Below, one piece after another: positions 16,323 through 24,436 of a stretch of 64,000 bases of DNA (the first letter of the stretch is position 1; each line of letters starts with the position of its first letter). Source of the stretch: Oscillospiraceae bacterium (lineage in GTDB: Bacteria > Bacillota > Clostridia > Oscillospirales > Acutalibacteraceae); the NCBI GenBank assembly GCA_015065885.1, contig SVPJ01000003.1, positions 1-64,000 of the forward strand, written 5' to 3'. The notes under the pieces are model-generated. The model ran no database searches and was not told the origin of the DNA. It worked only from the letters and a program-made list of their open reading frames with translations. A program made the position numbers and the translations under genes.

Positions 16323-16794
16323 GAACAAGCAAAAGGTCGTGAAGATCCCCACGGGCATCCGTATGCTCATCCGCCGTTGTTGCAACGCCGTGTTGGTGAT
16401 GGAGAAGTTTGAAGGCAACGCGGAAGTGGACGTTTCCATCGTCAGCGACGAGCAGATCCGGGCCATCAACGCGGAACACCGCAAACTGGATATGCCGACC
16501 GACGTACTCTCCTTCCCGCTCGGCGAAAACGGCGAGTACGACGTGGATCCTGCCACGGGCGCGAAACTGCTCGGTGACATCGTCATTTCCATTGAACACG
16601 CCGAAAAGCAGGCGAAGGATTACGGGCATACTCTGCAGCGTGAGATCGGCTATCTCACGGTACATTCCATGTTGCACCTTTTGGGGTACGACCACATCCA
16701 CGGCGGACTCGAAGCCGTGAAGATGCGCGAAAAAGAAGAGGCGGTCATGCAGTCCATCGGTCTGCCGCGCAACGCCAGTTACGTAATGGAATAA
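16297..16794 (+). CDS. ybeY: Endoribonuclease YbeY
   Basis: YbeY is a zinc-dependent RNase acting in 16S rRNA maturation and ribosome quality control. The 165-residue protein has the metal motif H-x3-H-x5-H in HSMLHLLGYDH (about 126-136) and the conserved strand PTDVLSFPL. The ATG at 16297 follows GAAAGGAAAAGACGT and lies inside the phoH 3' end, which suggests coupling. Confidence 0.95.
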   Translation: MEKIRVVIENKQKVVKIPTGIRMLIRRCCNAVLVMEKFEGNAEVDVSIVSDEQIRAINAEHRKLDMPTDVLSFPLGENGEYDVDPATGAKLLGDIVISIEHAEKQAKDYGHTLQREIGYLTVHSMLHLLGYDHIHGGLEAVKMREKEEAVMQSIGLPRNASYVME

Positions 16795-16809
16795 GGGGAT
16801 ACGCGTTTT

Positions 16810-17724
16810 ATGAATTCTACAACTACCCGTTCCGCCTTCGTGGCGTTGGTCGGCCGCCCGAACGTCGGCAAGTCCTCCCTGCTCAATCAGTTGGTCGGGC
16901 AGAAGATCGCCATCGTTTCGGACAAGCCGCAGACCACCCGCAACCGCATTATGGGCGTACTCACCCGTGATACGTTGCAACTCGTGTTTTTGGACACCCC
17001 CGGTGCCCACCGTCCCCGCACCCGCCTGGGTGATTTTATGGTGAAATCCATCGGTGAAGCGGTCGGCGGCGTGGATGCGGGCGTGTTGGTGGTGACCGCC
17101 GACGCCAAAGTGTCGGATACCGATCGCGAACTGCTGGCACAATTCCGCCGTCAGCAGTTACCGGTCATCTTGGTCATCAACAAGATCGACCTGCTCGAAG
17201 ACAAATCGCCCCTGCTCACCTGCATCGATATGTGGCAGAGCGAATACGATTTCGAAGCCATTTTGCCGCTATCGGCTTTGACGGGCGAAGCGGTGGATAC
17301 GCTCGTAGAGGAACTCTCCGCCTTCGCGTTTGAAAGCCCCCACTTCTTCCCCGCCGACACGGTGAGCGACCAACCCGAGCGGGTACTCGCTTCCGAGTTG
17401 GTACGTGAGCAGATGTTGCATCTTTTGCAAAAGGAGATCCCGCACGGCATCGCCGTGGTGGTGGAAAAGATGGGCGAAGACGTCACCGAAAAAGGGCAGG
17501 ATATCCTGGATATCGAGGTCACCATCTACTGCGAAAAAGACAGCCACAAAGGCATCGTCATCGGCAAGCGCGGCGCGATGCTCAAAGAGATCGCCTCCCG
17601 CGCCCGCGCCGAAATGGAAGCGCTGTTCGGCATCCACGTCAACCTGCAATGTTGGGTGAAGGTGAAGGAAGATTGGCGCAACCGTCAAGGTCTCTTGGGC
17701 AGTTTCGGATATACGTTACAATAA
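16810..17724 (+). CDS. era: GTPase Era
   Basis: Era binds 16S rRNA and helps 30S assembly. The 304 residues contain G1 GRPNVGKSS (16-24), G2/G3 with DTPGAHRPR, G4 NKID, and a C-terminal KH domain (KGIVIGKRGAMLKEI). The gene follows ybeY by 15 bp. A hairpin ends the unit at 17738-17763. Confidence 0.97.
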   Translation: MNSTTTRSAFVALVGRPNVGKSSLLNQLVGQKIAIVSDKPQTTRNRIMGVLTRDTLQLVFLDTPGAHRPRTRLGDFMVKSIGEAVGGVDAGVLVVTADAKVSDTDRELLAQFRRQQLPVILVINKIDLLEDKSPLLTCIDMWQSEYDFEAILPLSALTGEAVDTLVEELSAFAFESPHFFPADTVSDQPERVLASELVREQMLHLLQKEIPHGIAVVVEKMGEDVTEKGQDILDIEVTIYCEKDSHKGIVIGKRGAMLKEIASRARAEMEALFGIHVNLQCWVKVKEDWRNRQGLLGSFGYTLQ

Positions 17725-17737
17725 AAATAGGACTGTT

Positions 17738-17766
17738 CGGCAGAAAGACTTTTCTTTCTGCCGATT
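17738..17766 (+). terminator. Terminator after era
   Basis: CGGCAGAAAGA (17738-17748), short loop, TCTTTCTGCCG (17753-17763), followed by ATTTC. The T-run is weak. Confidence 0.6.
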
Positions 17767-17795
17767 TCACATCGGAGCGATACAGGTGATAGACG

Positions 17796-18145
17796 GTGGT
17801 TACAGAAAAAGAACTTCCAAAAAGAAAACATACTCGCCTCAACAATTATGACTATGGCTCTGCGGGTGCTTATTTTATAACAATATGCGCCCCAAACAGG
17901 CGATGTTTATTTTCTCGTGTCGTAGGGCGGAGGCTTGCCCCCGCCCTACAATCCCGGACATCATTTGCGCATACAAATCGTTGACAACAAGAGAATGCAA
18001 AAGAAACGGTTTCGAAGGGAAGCTGTTTCAAACTTCTTTTTACGAGCACATAATTCGGAACAGAGAGGACTACGAAGATATCGTAAAGTACATTTATGAC
18101 AATCCAACTCGTTGGTATTACGACGAATTTCATGCAATGGAATAA
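17796..18145 (+). pseudogene. Decayed REP-associated tyrosine transposase (RAYT, Y1 family)
   Basis: Two pieces of one transposase are in different frames. The N-terminal piece (GTG at 17796) reads RKHTRLNNYDYGSAGAYFIT, the standard start of Y1/RAYT transposases, and runs into a stop at 17982-17984. The C-terminal piece (about 17950-18145) reads IPDIICAYKSLTTRECKR...GKLFQTSFYEHIIRNREDYEDIVKYIYDNP, the standard end. The middle third, with the catalytic HUH motif and Tyr, is missing, and a REP-like hairpin (17921-17949) lies at the junction. It cannot be an active enzyme. Confidence 0.8.
17921..17949 (+). repeat. REP-like hairpin, copy 1
   Basis: GTAGGGCGG and CCGCCCTAC form a 9-bp perfect stem around a GC-rich loop. 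It sits inside the decayed RAYT gene. An inverted relative lies at 19017-19041. Confidence 0.65.
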
Positions 18146-18167
18146 GAAAGATATAAGAGGATAAAAA

Positions 18168-18968
18168 ATGGATTTTGAACAACTTGCCAAAATTGAAAAC
18201 GAAAGTGAACGTGTAAACAAAACCTACGATGTTTTCAACGAAGATACCAGGCTCAACCATTCCAAGGCTGCGAGAGTTGAATTTCTGACTACCGTTCATT
18301 ACATAGAAAAATACCTAAAAGAGGGCGACAAAATACTGGATATCGGCGCGGGCGCCGGTGAATACAGCCTTTACTTTGCCCGTAACGGTTACGCGGTATC
18401 GGCGTTGGAACTTGCCGATGCCAACATTGCCGCTTTTAGGAAAAAAATCACGCCCGAAGACAAAATCGATCTCGTTCAGGGTAATGCGCTTGACCTCTCG
18501 CGTTATGCTGACAAATCGTTTGACATCGTTCTTCTGTTCGGTCCGCTCTACCATTTGAAAAACGATGTAGACAAGAAAAAATGCATCCACGAGGCAAAGC
18601 GCGTCCTGAAAGATAGCGGCAAACTCTTTCTTGCTTTCATTTCCAACGACTTTGTTTTTCTCACAGAGTTTGGATATGATGTTAACTATTTCGGCAATGG
18701 CGATTACGACAAGGAAACGTTTAAGTTAAACGACTTCCCATTCGTGTTTCATACAGTTAGCGCAGCAAGAAAGCTTCTGACTGACAGTGGCGTACGCATC
18801 TTGCACGAAGTAGCATCTGACGGTGCCAGCGAACTTTTGGCATCGAGAATTAACGAAATGAACGAAGCCGACTACGCGCAATATCTCCGTTATCATTTCT
18901 ACATATGCGAAAAGCCGGAATTGTTTGGCATGACAAACCACCTACTCTTTGTGGGCGAAAAAGAATGA
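18168..18968 (+). CDS. Class I SAM-dependent methyltransferase
   Basis: The 266-residue protein has the Rossmann motif I ILDIGAGAGEYSLYFA (about 56-71), the acidic residue after strand 2 (LELAD) and motif IV FDIVLLFGPLYHL. It is a stand-alone UbiE/Methyltransf-11-type enzyme; the substrate cannot be inferred. Base composition is visibly lower in GC than the flanking era and greA genes, and the gene lies between a decayed RAYT with REP copy 1 and an inverted REP copy 2, so recent acquisition is likely. Confidence 0.85.
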   Translation: MDFEQLAKIENESERVNKTYDVFNEDTRLNHSKAARVEFLTTVHYIEKYLKEGDKILDIGAGAGEYSLYFARNGYAVSALELADANIAAFRKKITPEDKIDLVQGNALDLSRYADKSFDIVLLFGPLYHLKNDVDKKKCIHEAKRVLKDSGKLFLAFISNDFVFLTEFGYDVNYFGNGDYDKETFKLNDFPFVFHTVSAARKLLTDSGVRILHEVASDGASELLASRINEMNEADYAQYLRYHFYICEKPELFGMTNHLLFVGEKE

Positions 18969-18969
18969 C

Positions 18970-19010
18970 AAGCGGACCCCGACAGATTTAAAATCTGTCG
19001 GGGTCCGCTT
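18970..19010. terminator. 41-nt perfect palindrome after the methyltransferase
   Basis: Positions 18970-18989 and 18991-19010 are exact inverted copies around a single base. It starts one base after the stop codon. No U-tract follows, so it may be a terminator, an mRNA 3' stabiliser or part of the REP-linked element. Confidence 0.6.
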
Positions 19011-19016
19011 GTTGAC

Positions 19017-19041
19017 GGCGGGAGCAAGCCCACGCCCTACG
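19017..19041 (-). repeat. REP-like hairpin, copy 2, inverted
   Basis: Read on the minus strand it matches copy 1 at about 21 of 25 positions (CGTAGGGCG..GGCTTGC.CCCGCC). With copy 1 it brackets the RAYT remnant and the methyltransferase in inverted orientation. Confidence 0.6.
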
Positions 19042-19111
19042 CGCTTTTTCCAAGTCCCTAAGAGTCTCTCTTGTCGACCTTACATCCTTAATTTTTATTA
19101 CGCTGCCTCTA

Positions 19112-19140
19112 TTGACAAACAGGGATAAATTGGGTATACT
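19112..19140 (+). promoter_or_regulatory. Sigma-A promoter of greA-lysS
   Basis: TTGACA (19112-19117), 17-bp spacer, TATACT (19135-19140), 36 bp before greA. Confidence 0.8.
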
Positions 19141-19176
19141 ATATACTTGTATAATTTTGTGAATGAGGTGTACAAC

Positions 19177-19662
19177 ATGGCTAAAGAAAGCAAGCAGATC
19201 CTCGTTACCGAAGAAGGTCTTGCCAACTTAGAGAAAGAACTGGAATATTTGAAATCTGTCAAGCGTGCGGAGATCGCCGACCGTTTGAAAGAAGCGCGTT
19301 CGTTTGGTGACTTGTCGGAAAACAGCGAATACGACGAAGCGAAGAATGAGCAGGCGATCAACGAAAGCCGCATTGCCGAACTGGAGCAGCAGCTCAAAAA
19401 CGCACGTGTGTTGGACGAAAGCCAGCTGTCGGGCAACTTGGTACACGTCGGCTTGGAAGTCGTGATCGAAAACGTGGCAACGAAAGAGACCCGTACCTAT
19501 CGTATCGTCGGTGTGACCGAAGCGGATCCGATGAGCGGCAAGATATCGGATGAGTCTCCCATCGGCCACGCGCTGCTCGGCCACGCGGTGAACGACGTGG
19601 TGGAAGTAGTGTTGCCGACCGGCAAGATCGTCAACTACCGCTTGGTTTCCATCGCGAAGTAA
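19177..19662 (+). CDS. greA: Transcription elongation factor GreA
   Basis: GreA rescues backtracked RNA polymerase by stimulating transcript cleavage. The 161 residues contain the N-terminal coiled coil with the acidic tip (FGDLSENSEYDEAKNEQ) and the C-terminal FKBP-like domain (SPIGHALLGH...DVVEV). The ATG at 19177 has GAGGTG seven bases upstream; the in-frame ATG at 19147 lies almost on the -10 box. lysS follows 24 bp downstream. Confidence 0.97.
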   Translation: MAKESKQILVTEEGLANLEKELEYLKSVKRAEIADRLKEARSFGDLSENSEYDEAKNEQAINESRIAELEQQLKNARVLDESQLSGNLVHVGLEVVIENVATKETRTYRIVGVTEADPMSGKISDESPIGHALLGHAVNDVVEVVLPTGKIVNYRLVSIAK

Positions 19663-19686
19663 TGTTCTCCTGAAAGGAAGTTTAGT

Positions 19687-21195
19687 ATGAGTGACACTGT
19701 CAACACCCCCGAGGTGGAGATGACCGAACAACAACTGTCCGAGTTGTTGCAGGTGCGCCGCGATAAACTGGCGGCGTTGCAGGAAGCGGGGCAAGACCCG
19801 TTTGTTATCACCAAATACGAGGTGACGGCACAAAGCGCGGATATCCGTGCGAATTACGAAGCGATGGAAGGCACGACCGTCTCCATTGCGGGTCGTATGA
19901 TGAGCCGCCGCATTATGGGTAAAGCCAGTTTTATGGACGTGCGCGACAACAGCGACCATATGCAGGTGTACGTGCGCCGTGACGATATCGGTGTGGACGA
20001 ATATATGGCGTTCAAAAAGTGGGATATCGGCGATATCGTGGGCGTGACGGGCACCGTGTTCAAGACCCAGACGGGCGAGATCTCGGTCCACGCGACCGCC
20101 ATCACCCTGCTTTCGAAGTCGTTGCGTCCCCTGCCCGAAAAATTCCACGGGCTTAAGGATACCGACACGCGTTACCGTCAGCGGTATCTCGACCTTATCA
20201 TGAACCCCGACGTGAAGCGCAACTTCGTCATCCGTTCCCGTTTTATCAAGTACATGCGGGAATACCTCGACAATATGGGATATATCGAAGTGGAGACCCC
20301 CGTGCTGAACACGATCGCCGGCGGTGCGTCCGCCCGCCCGTTCATCACCCATCACAACACGTTGGATCTCGATATGTATATGCGTATCGCCACCGAGTTG
20401 CCGCTCAAGCGTCTCATCATCGGCGGTATGGATCGCGTGTATGAGATCGGTCGTATCTTCCGTAACGAGGGTATGGATACGAAGCACAACCCCGAGTTCA
20501 CCACGATCGAACTCTATCAGGCGTACGCCGATTTCCACGATATGATGGATATTGCCGAAGGGATTTTGTCGGGTGCGGCAAAAGAGATCCTCGGCACCTA
20601 CGAAGTGGAATGGATGGGCGAAAAGGTGGACCTCTCCCCCGGTTGGCCGCGTCTCACGATGGTGGAAGCGGTGAAGCAGTACGTGGGTATTGACTTTGGT
20701 GCTATCACCGACGATGCCGAAGCGGTTGCCGCCGCCGAAGCGAAGGGTGTGGAACTCGCCGAAGCCGCCGAAAAGACATGGGGCAACGCGCTGTACGCCT
20801 GCTTCGACCAGCGTGTGGAACAGCATTTGGTGCAACCTACCTTTATCACGATGTATCCGGTGGAGGTCTCCCCGCTGACCAAGCGTTCTCCCGAAGATCC
20901 GCGTTTGACCGAGCGTTTTGAGTTCTTCATCTGCCGCAGTGAGATGGGCAACGCCTACTCGGAGCTCAACGATCCCATCGACCAGCGCGAGCGCTTTATG
21001 AAGCAGGTGGAGCAGCGCGAACGCGGCGACGACGAGACCGAGATGCTGGACGAGGATTTCCTCACCGCGATGGAATACGGTATGCCGCCCACGGGTGGTA
21101 TGGGCATCGGCGTGGACCGCGCCGTCATGCTGCTCACCGGCTCGGACACCATCCGCGAAGTCATCTGCTTCCCCACGATGAAACCGTTGGATTAA
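19687..21195 (+). CDS. lysS: Lysyl-tRNA synthetase, class II
   Basis: The 502-residue enzyme charges tRNA-Lys. It has the N-terminal OB-fold anticodon domain (about 60-150), class II motif 2 (RIFRNEGMDTKHNPEFT) and motif 3 (GMGIGVDRAVMLLTG). The greA-lysS order is common in Clostridia. A terminator follows at 21204-21235. Confidence 0.98.
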   Translation: MSDTVNTPEVEMTEQQLSELLQVRRDKLAALQEAGQDPFVITKYEVTAQSADIRANYEAMEGTTVSIAGRMMSRRIMGKASFMDVRDNSDHMQVYVRRDDIGVDEYMAFKKWDIGDIVGVTGTVFKTQTGEISVHATAITLLSKSLRPLPEKFHGLKDTDTRYRQRYLDLIMNPDVKRNFVIRSRFIKYMREYLDNMGYIEVETPVLNTIAGGASARPFITHHNTLDLDMYMRIATELPLKRLIIGGMDRVYEIGRIFRNEGMDTKHNPEFTTIELYQAYADFHDMMDIAEGILSGAAKEILGTYEVEWMGEKVDLSPGWPRLTMVEAVKQYVGIDFGAITDDAEAVAAAEAKGVELAEAAEKTWGNALYACFDQRVEQHLVQPTFITMYPVEVSPLTKRSPEDPRLTERFEFFICRSEMGNAYSELNDPIDQRERFMKQVEQRERGDDETEMLDEDFLTAMEYGMPPTGGMGIGVDRAVMLLTGSDTIREVICFPTMKPLD

Positions 21196-21203
21196 AATCA
21201 ATT

Positions 21204-21235
21204 AAAGGGCTATGACATTTGTCATAGCCCTTTTT
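21204..21235 (+). terminator. Terminator after lysS
   Basis: AAAGGGCTATGAC (21204-21216), loop ATTT, GTCATAGCCCTTT (21221-21233) and a short T-run. It is symmetric enough to work in both directions. Confidence 0.85.
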
Positions 21236-21335
21236 ACTTGTCATTACTTTTTATCTTGAATTCTTGCACAAGGTTCGCAACGCCCCCACTCGTCCAATCG
21301 CAATACAGAAAAGGTTCTGGTTAATTCTTCATATA

Positions 21336-21363
21336 TTGCTTTTTTTACACCGTATGGTATAAT
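21336..21363 (+). promoter_or_regulatory. Promoter of the radical SAM/Cys-Ala-tail gene pair
   Basis: TTGCTT (21336-21341), 16-bp spacer, TATAAT (21358-21363), 37 bp before the radical SAM start. Confidence 0.6.
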
Positions 21364-21399
21364 TAAACACAGAACATTACCGTTTTGTGGAGGTAGACT

Positions 21400-22782
21400 A
21401 TGGGTATACCCAATACGATCGCGCAGTACCGCGAATTCAAACGCGGTGTTACGCACTGCACGTTTAATCCGGAGGGCCCCGGTGTTGTGCGCATCCATTT
21501 GATCCCGCCGAAATTTCGTCTGTTCCGTTCGGATGCGTATATCGTCCTCTTAAACGGCTACTATCTGTTGCCGCTCGGGTACGCATGGGCGTTGCTTCTC
21601 TCCCGTTTCATGCGAGAGGTCAACCGCTTCGACGGCAAGCCCATCACCAAAGCGGACGAAGAGGACATCGTAAAGCGGACCGTTTCCCACCTGCATCGGG
21701 TGTTTTCGACCGTGCCGAAAGCGCGCATTGAAGAGGATTTGAACGAATTGCTGGACGTACTGTTTGCCGTGGCACGCGGGGAACATACCGACGCCGTGAT
21801 TGAGAAGCTGTCGATCCGCACCTATCGCGACAGCATGACGGCACCGCACCGCGTGGATCTGATGGTCTCTGCCATGACGGATGCACAAGGGCGGTGGCAG
21901 TGCAACCAAAAGTGCCTGTTCTGCTATGCCGCGGGACAGGCGATGGGCAAAACGGAAGAACTGTCCACCGCCGCGTGGAAACAGGCTATTGATCGGCTGC
22001 AAGCCGCCCGTGTACCGATGGTGACCTTCACCGGCGGTGAACCCACCATGCGTGCCGACATTGCCGATTTGATCGGCCACGCCAAGCACATGGTAACACG
22101 ACTGAACACCAACGGTACACAACTCACGCCGACACTGGTGCAGGAACTGAAAGCAGCGGGCTTGGACAGTGTGCAGGTCACCCTCTACTCCCACGACGAA
22201 GCGACCCACAATGCCTTGGTGGGCGGTGAGCACTTCGCCGATACCGTAAACGGTATTCGTAACGCGGTGACGGCGGGATTGGACATCAGCGTTAACACAC
22301 CGCTGTGCCGCAAGAACGCGGATTACGAAAACACCGTGGCGTTCATTCACTCCTTGGGTGTACGTTTCGTGACGGTCAGCGGGCTGATCTGCACCGGCAC
22401 CGCCGCAATCAACCACGAAGAGTACGACCTCTCCCCCGATGAATTGTATACGATCGTGAAAACGGCAAAGGCGTTTTGCAACGCTCACGAGATGGAAATG
22501 GACTTCACCTCTCCCGGTCTGATCGAAGCGGAGAAACTAAATGCCCTCGGCATGAACGTGCCGATGTGCGGTGCGTGTCTCAGCAACATGGCCGTCGCCC
22601 CCGACGGCACGGTGGTACCGTGTCAAAGTTGGCTCGGCACGGATGCCGCCCTCGGTCACATTTTGCACGATCCGTTTAACCGCATCTGGAATCACCCGCG
22701 GTGTCATTCCTTGCGGAACATGACGGAAGAGCAAGCACTCTCCTGCCCGTTCAGAACGCAGAAGGGCGGTGACGAAGCATGA
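21400..22782 (+). CDS. Radical SAM protein with SPASM-like C terminus, possible peptide/protein-modifying enzyme
   Basis: The 460-residue protein has three parts. Residues about 33-75 (IPPKFRLFRSDAYIVLLNGYYLLP onward) could be a PqqD-like peptide-recognition fold, though this is a weak impression. The radical SAM core starts at C168-x3-C172-x2-C175 (CNQKCLFC) with FTGGEPTMR as the SAM-binding motif. The C terminus has a SPASM-like Cys pattern (CGAC at 390-393, VVPC at 408, Cys435, Cys449), as in enzymes that modify ribosomally made peptides. GGAGG precedes the ATG. Its stop overlaps the start of the next gene in ATGA, so the two products are made together; that neighbour carries a Cys-Ala repeat tail and is the obvious substrate candidate. 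Confidence 0.85.
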   Translation: MGIPNTIAQYREFKRGVTHCTFNPEGPGVVRIHLIPPKFRLFRSDAYIVLLNGYYLLPLGYAWALLLSRFMREVNRFDGKPITKADEEDIVKRTVSHLHRVFSTVPKARIEEDLNELLDVLFAVARGEHTDAVIEKLSIRTYRDSMTAPHRVDLMVSAMTDAQGRWQCNQKCLFCYAAGQAMGKTEELSTAAWKQAIDRLQAARVPMVTFTGGEPTMRADIADLIGHAKHMVTRLNTNGTQLTPTLVQELKAAGLDSVQVTLYSHDEATHNALVGGEHFADTVNGIRNAVTAGLDISVNTPLCRKNADYENTVAFIHSLGVRFVTVSGLICTGTAAINHEEYDLSPDELYTIVKTAKAFCNAHEMEMDFTSPGLIEAEKLNALGMNVPMCGACLSNMAVAPDGTVVPCQSWLGTDAALGHILHDPFNRIWNHPRCHSLRNMTEEQALSCPFRTQKGGDEA

Positions 22783-23798
22783 AAAAAGGACGTGTAAAAG
22801 CCAAATACGACCCCTCGTACGTCAAAACGGTGCGCACCTTCCCCACGGGAAAGATGTTTCTTCTCTGTTTCGTTATTCTTCTGCAACTCGGTTTAGTGCT
22901 GTTTGCGTTTTCCTACCAACCCCGACCGCAAGACGTGATTCATCGGTATGACGTCACGGTGGAACCGCAAAAGGACGGCAGTTTGGATATTGCCTACCGT
23001 TTTGTTTGGGAGGCACTGGACAATTTTGAAGACCTGACGTGGGTCGAGATCGGCATGGCAAACGAGAATTTTTCGGTATATCCCGATTCCGTCTCTTCCA
23101 ACGTGCTTATGTACGACAAATACGTCGATTATGACTACGTCAGTTTACGGCTGGACTTCAAAGATGCCTATTCGAGCGGCGACGTTGTGGATTTTTCCTT
23201 CAAGATCAACCAAAGGGATATGCTCTGTCAAAATGAAAACGGCTATTTTTACGAGTTTGTCCCCGGCTGGTTCAACGCCATCCAAGTCGAGCAATATACC
23301 TTTCGGTGGGTCAAAGACGGTGCAGAAGATCTCGTGCGGCGCGGCAGTTTGAACTACGGCGAGTATTGCAAAATGACGGTGCAATACGGTGCTGATGCGT
23401 TCCTTGGGTGTTCCACGGCGGCGTACTTGCCGTTTGATGGTGAAGGTGCCCACAACGAACTGCCCAAACAAAAAGTCGGTGTCATGGTGTTGTGTTTCCT
23501 CGGGGCGGCACTCTTGATCCTTGCGGAAGTGTACATCGTCGATTGCTACGTATCCTATGAGCGCGGCCGCGGGTTCCTCTCGGGTCACGGGTATTATATG
23601 CATACATATGGCCGCTCAAATGCGCATTACGTGCGTGCACGCAATGCGCACGGCAGTCGCTTCGGCGGTGGCGGCGGTGGCGGTTGTGCCTGCGCCTGCG
23701 CCTGTGCATGTGCGGGCGGCGGGCGTGCCGGCTGCAGCCAAAAAGACACCACCGACACGCAAAAGCATGCCCCCTTCGGTACTGACACCGCATCGTAG
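22779..23798 (+). CDS. Two-span membrane protein with Gly7-(Cys-Ala)5 C-terminal tail, DUF2207-like
   Basis: The 339-residue protein has a membrane segment at about 24-44, an extracytoplasmic beta domain at about 47-235 (HRYDVTVEPQKDGSLDIAYRF resembles the start of DUF2207 proteins), a second segment at about 240-262 and a cytoplasmic tail. The tail holds seven Gly (296-302), five Cys-Ala repeats (Cys303, 305, 307, 309, 311), then GGGRAGC (Cys319) and a polar end. With the predicted topology the Cys tail faces the cytoplasm, where the upstream radical SAM enzyme acts. The start overlaps the radical SAM stop (ATGA). Function unknown; a thioether-modified or metal-binding tail are both possible. 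Confidence 0.8.
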   Translation: MKKGRVKAKYDPSYVKTVRTFPTGKMFLLCFVILLQLGLVLFAFSYQPRPQDVIHRYDVTVEPQKDGSLDIAYRFVWEALDNFEDLTWVEIGMANENFSVYPDSVSSNVLMYDKYVDYDYVSLRLDFKDAYSSGDVVDFSFKINQRDMLCQNENGYFYEFVPGWFNAIQVEQYTFRWVKDGAEDLVRRGSLNYGEYCKMTVQYGADAFLGCSTAAYLPFDGEGAHNELPKQKVGVMVLCFLGAALLILAEVYIVDCYVSYERGRGFLSGHGYYMHTYGRSNAHYVRARNAHGSRFGGGGGGGCACACACACAGGGRAGCSQKDTTDTQKHAPFGTDTAS

Positions 23799-23878
23799 GG
23801 ACCAAAACGTGTAACAAAACGAAAAAAATGGTTGTATAATAAAAAGCAATGAAAATTGTACAAAGTGAGGGACGTATC

Positions 23879-24436
23879 ATGCGCAAAGATTTCGGAGTGA
23901 AAACGTGGCTGTATCCCATGCCCGTGTTGATCGTCGCCGCCTATGACAAGGACGGCGTGCCCTGCTGTATGAACGCGGCGTGGGGCGGGGTGTACGACAC
24001 GAATCAGATCATGGTCTGTCTTGCCGACGACCACAAGACAACGAAGAACATTCGGGAAACCGAAGCCTTCACCGTCAGCATCGCCGATGCGAAACACGTG
24101 GTCGCGGCGGATTACGTGGGCATCGTTTCGGGCAACGCCGTTCCCGACAAGATGGCAAAAGCCGGTTTGTCGGCGGTGCGATCGGCGTTTGTGAACGCGC
24201 CGATCATACAGGAATTCCCCATGACGGTCGAGTGCCGCCTGCGTGGCTTCAACGAAGACGGCATCTGCATCGGTGAGATCGTGAACGTCAGTGCCGACGA
24301 AGCGGTGCTCGGTGCGGACGGAATGATCGACCCGCACAAACTGGAGGCCATCACCTATGACCCCGTGCATCACACCTACATCAAACTCGGCGAAGCGGTG
24401 GGTAACGCCTTTTCCGACGGAAAGAAGTTGAAATAA
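23879..24436 (+). CDS. Flavin reductase-like FMN-binding protein
   Basis: The 185-residue protein has the split-barrel flavin reductase fold (PMPVLIVAAYDKDGVPCCMNAAWGG at the N terminus, then KTTKNIRETEAFTVSIAD). Such proteins bind FMN and act as NAD(P)H flavin reductases or small flavoprotein oxidoreductases. The ATG at 23879 has GAGGGA upstream; the ATG at 23849 lies 5-10 bases after a possible -10 and is less likely. The next gene starts directly after the stop codon. Confidence 0.88.
   Translation: MRKDFGVKTWLYPMPVLIVAAYDKDGVPCCMNAAWGGVYDTNQIMVCLADDHKTTKNIRETEAFTVSIADAKHVVAADYVGIVSGNAVPDKMAKAGLSAVRSAFVNAPIIQEFPMTVECRLRGFNEDGICIGEIVNVSADEAVLGADGMIDPHKLEAITYDPVHHTYIKLGEAVGNAFSDGKKLK

Noticed and set aside
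19228..21201. 657-codon minus-strand frame opposite greA-lysS
   Set aside because: Both plus-strand genes are certain; the antisense product is His/Arg/Val-rich with no domain. It is a codon-bias shadow.
21244..21498. 84-codon minus-strand frame upstream of and overlapping the radical SAM gene
   Set aside because: No ribosome binding site or recognisable motif, and it overlaps the promoter and start of a well-supported gene.
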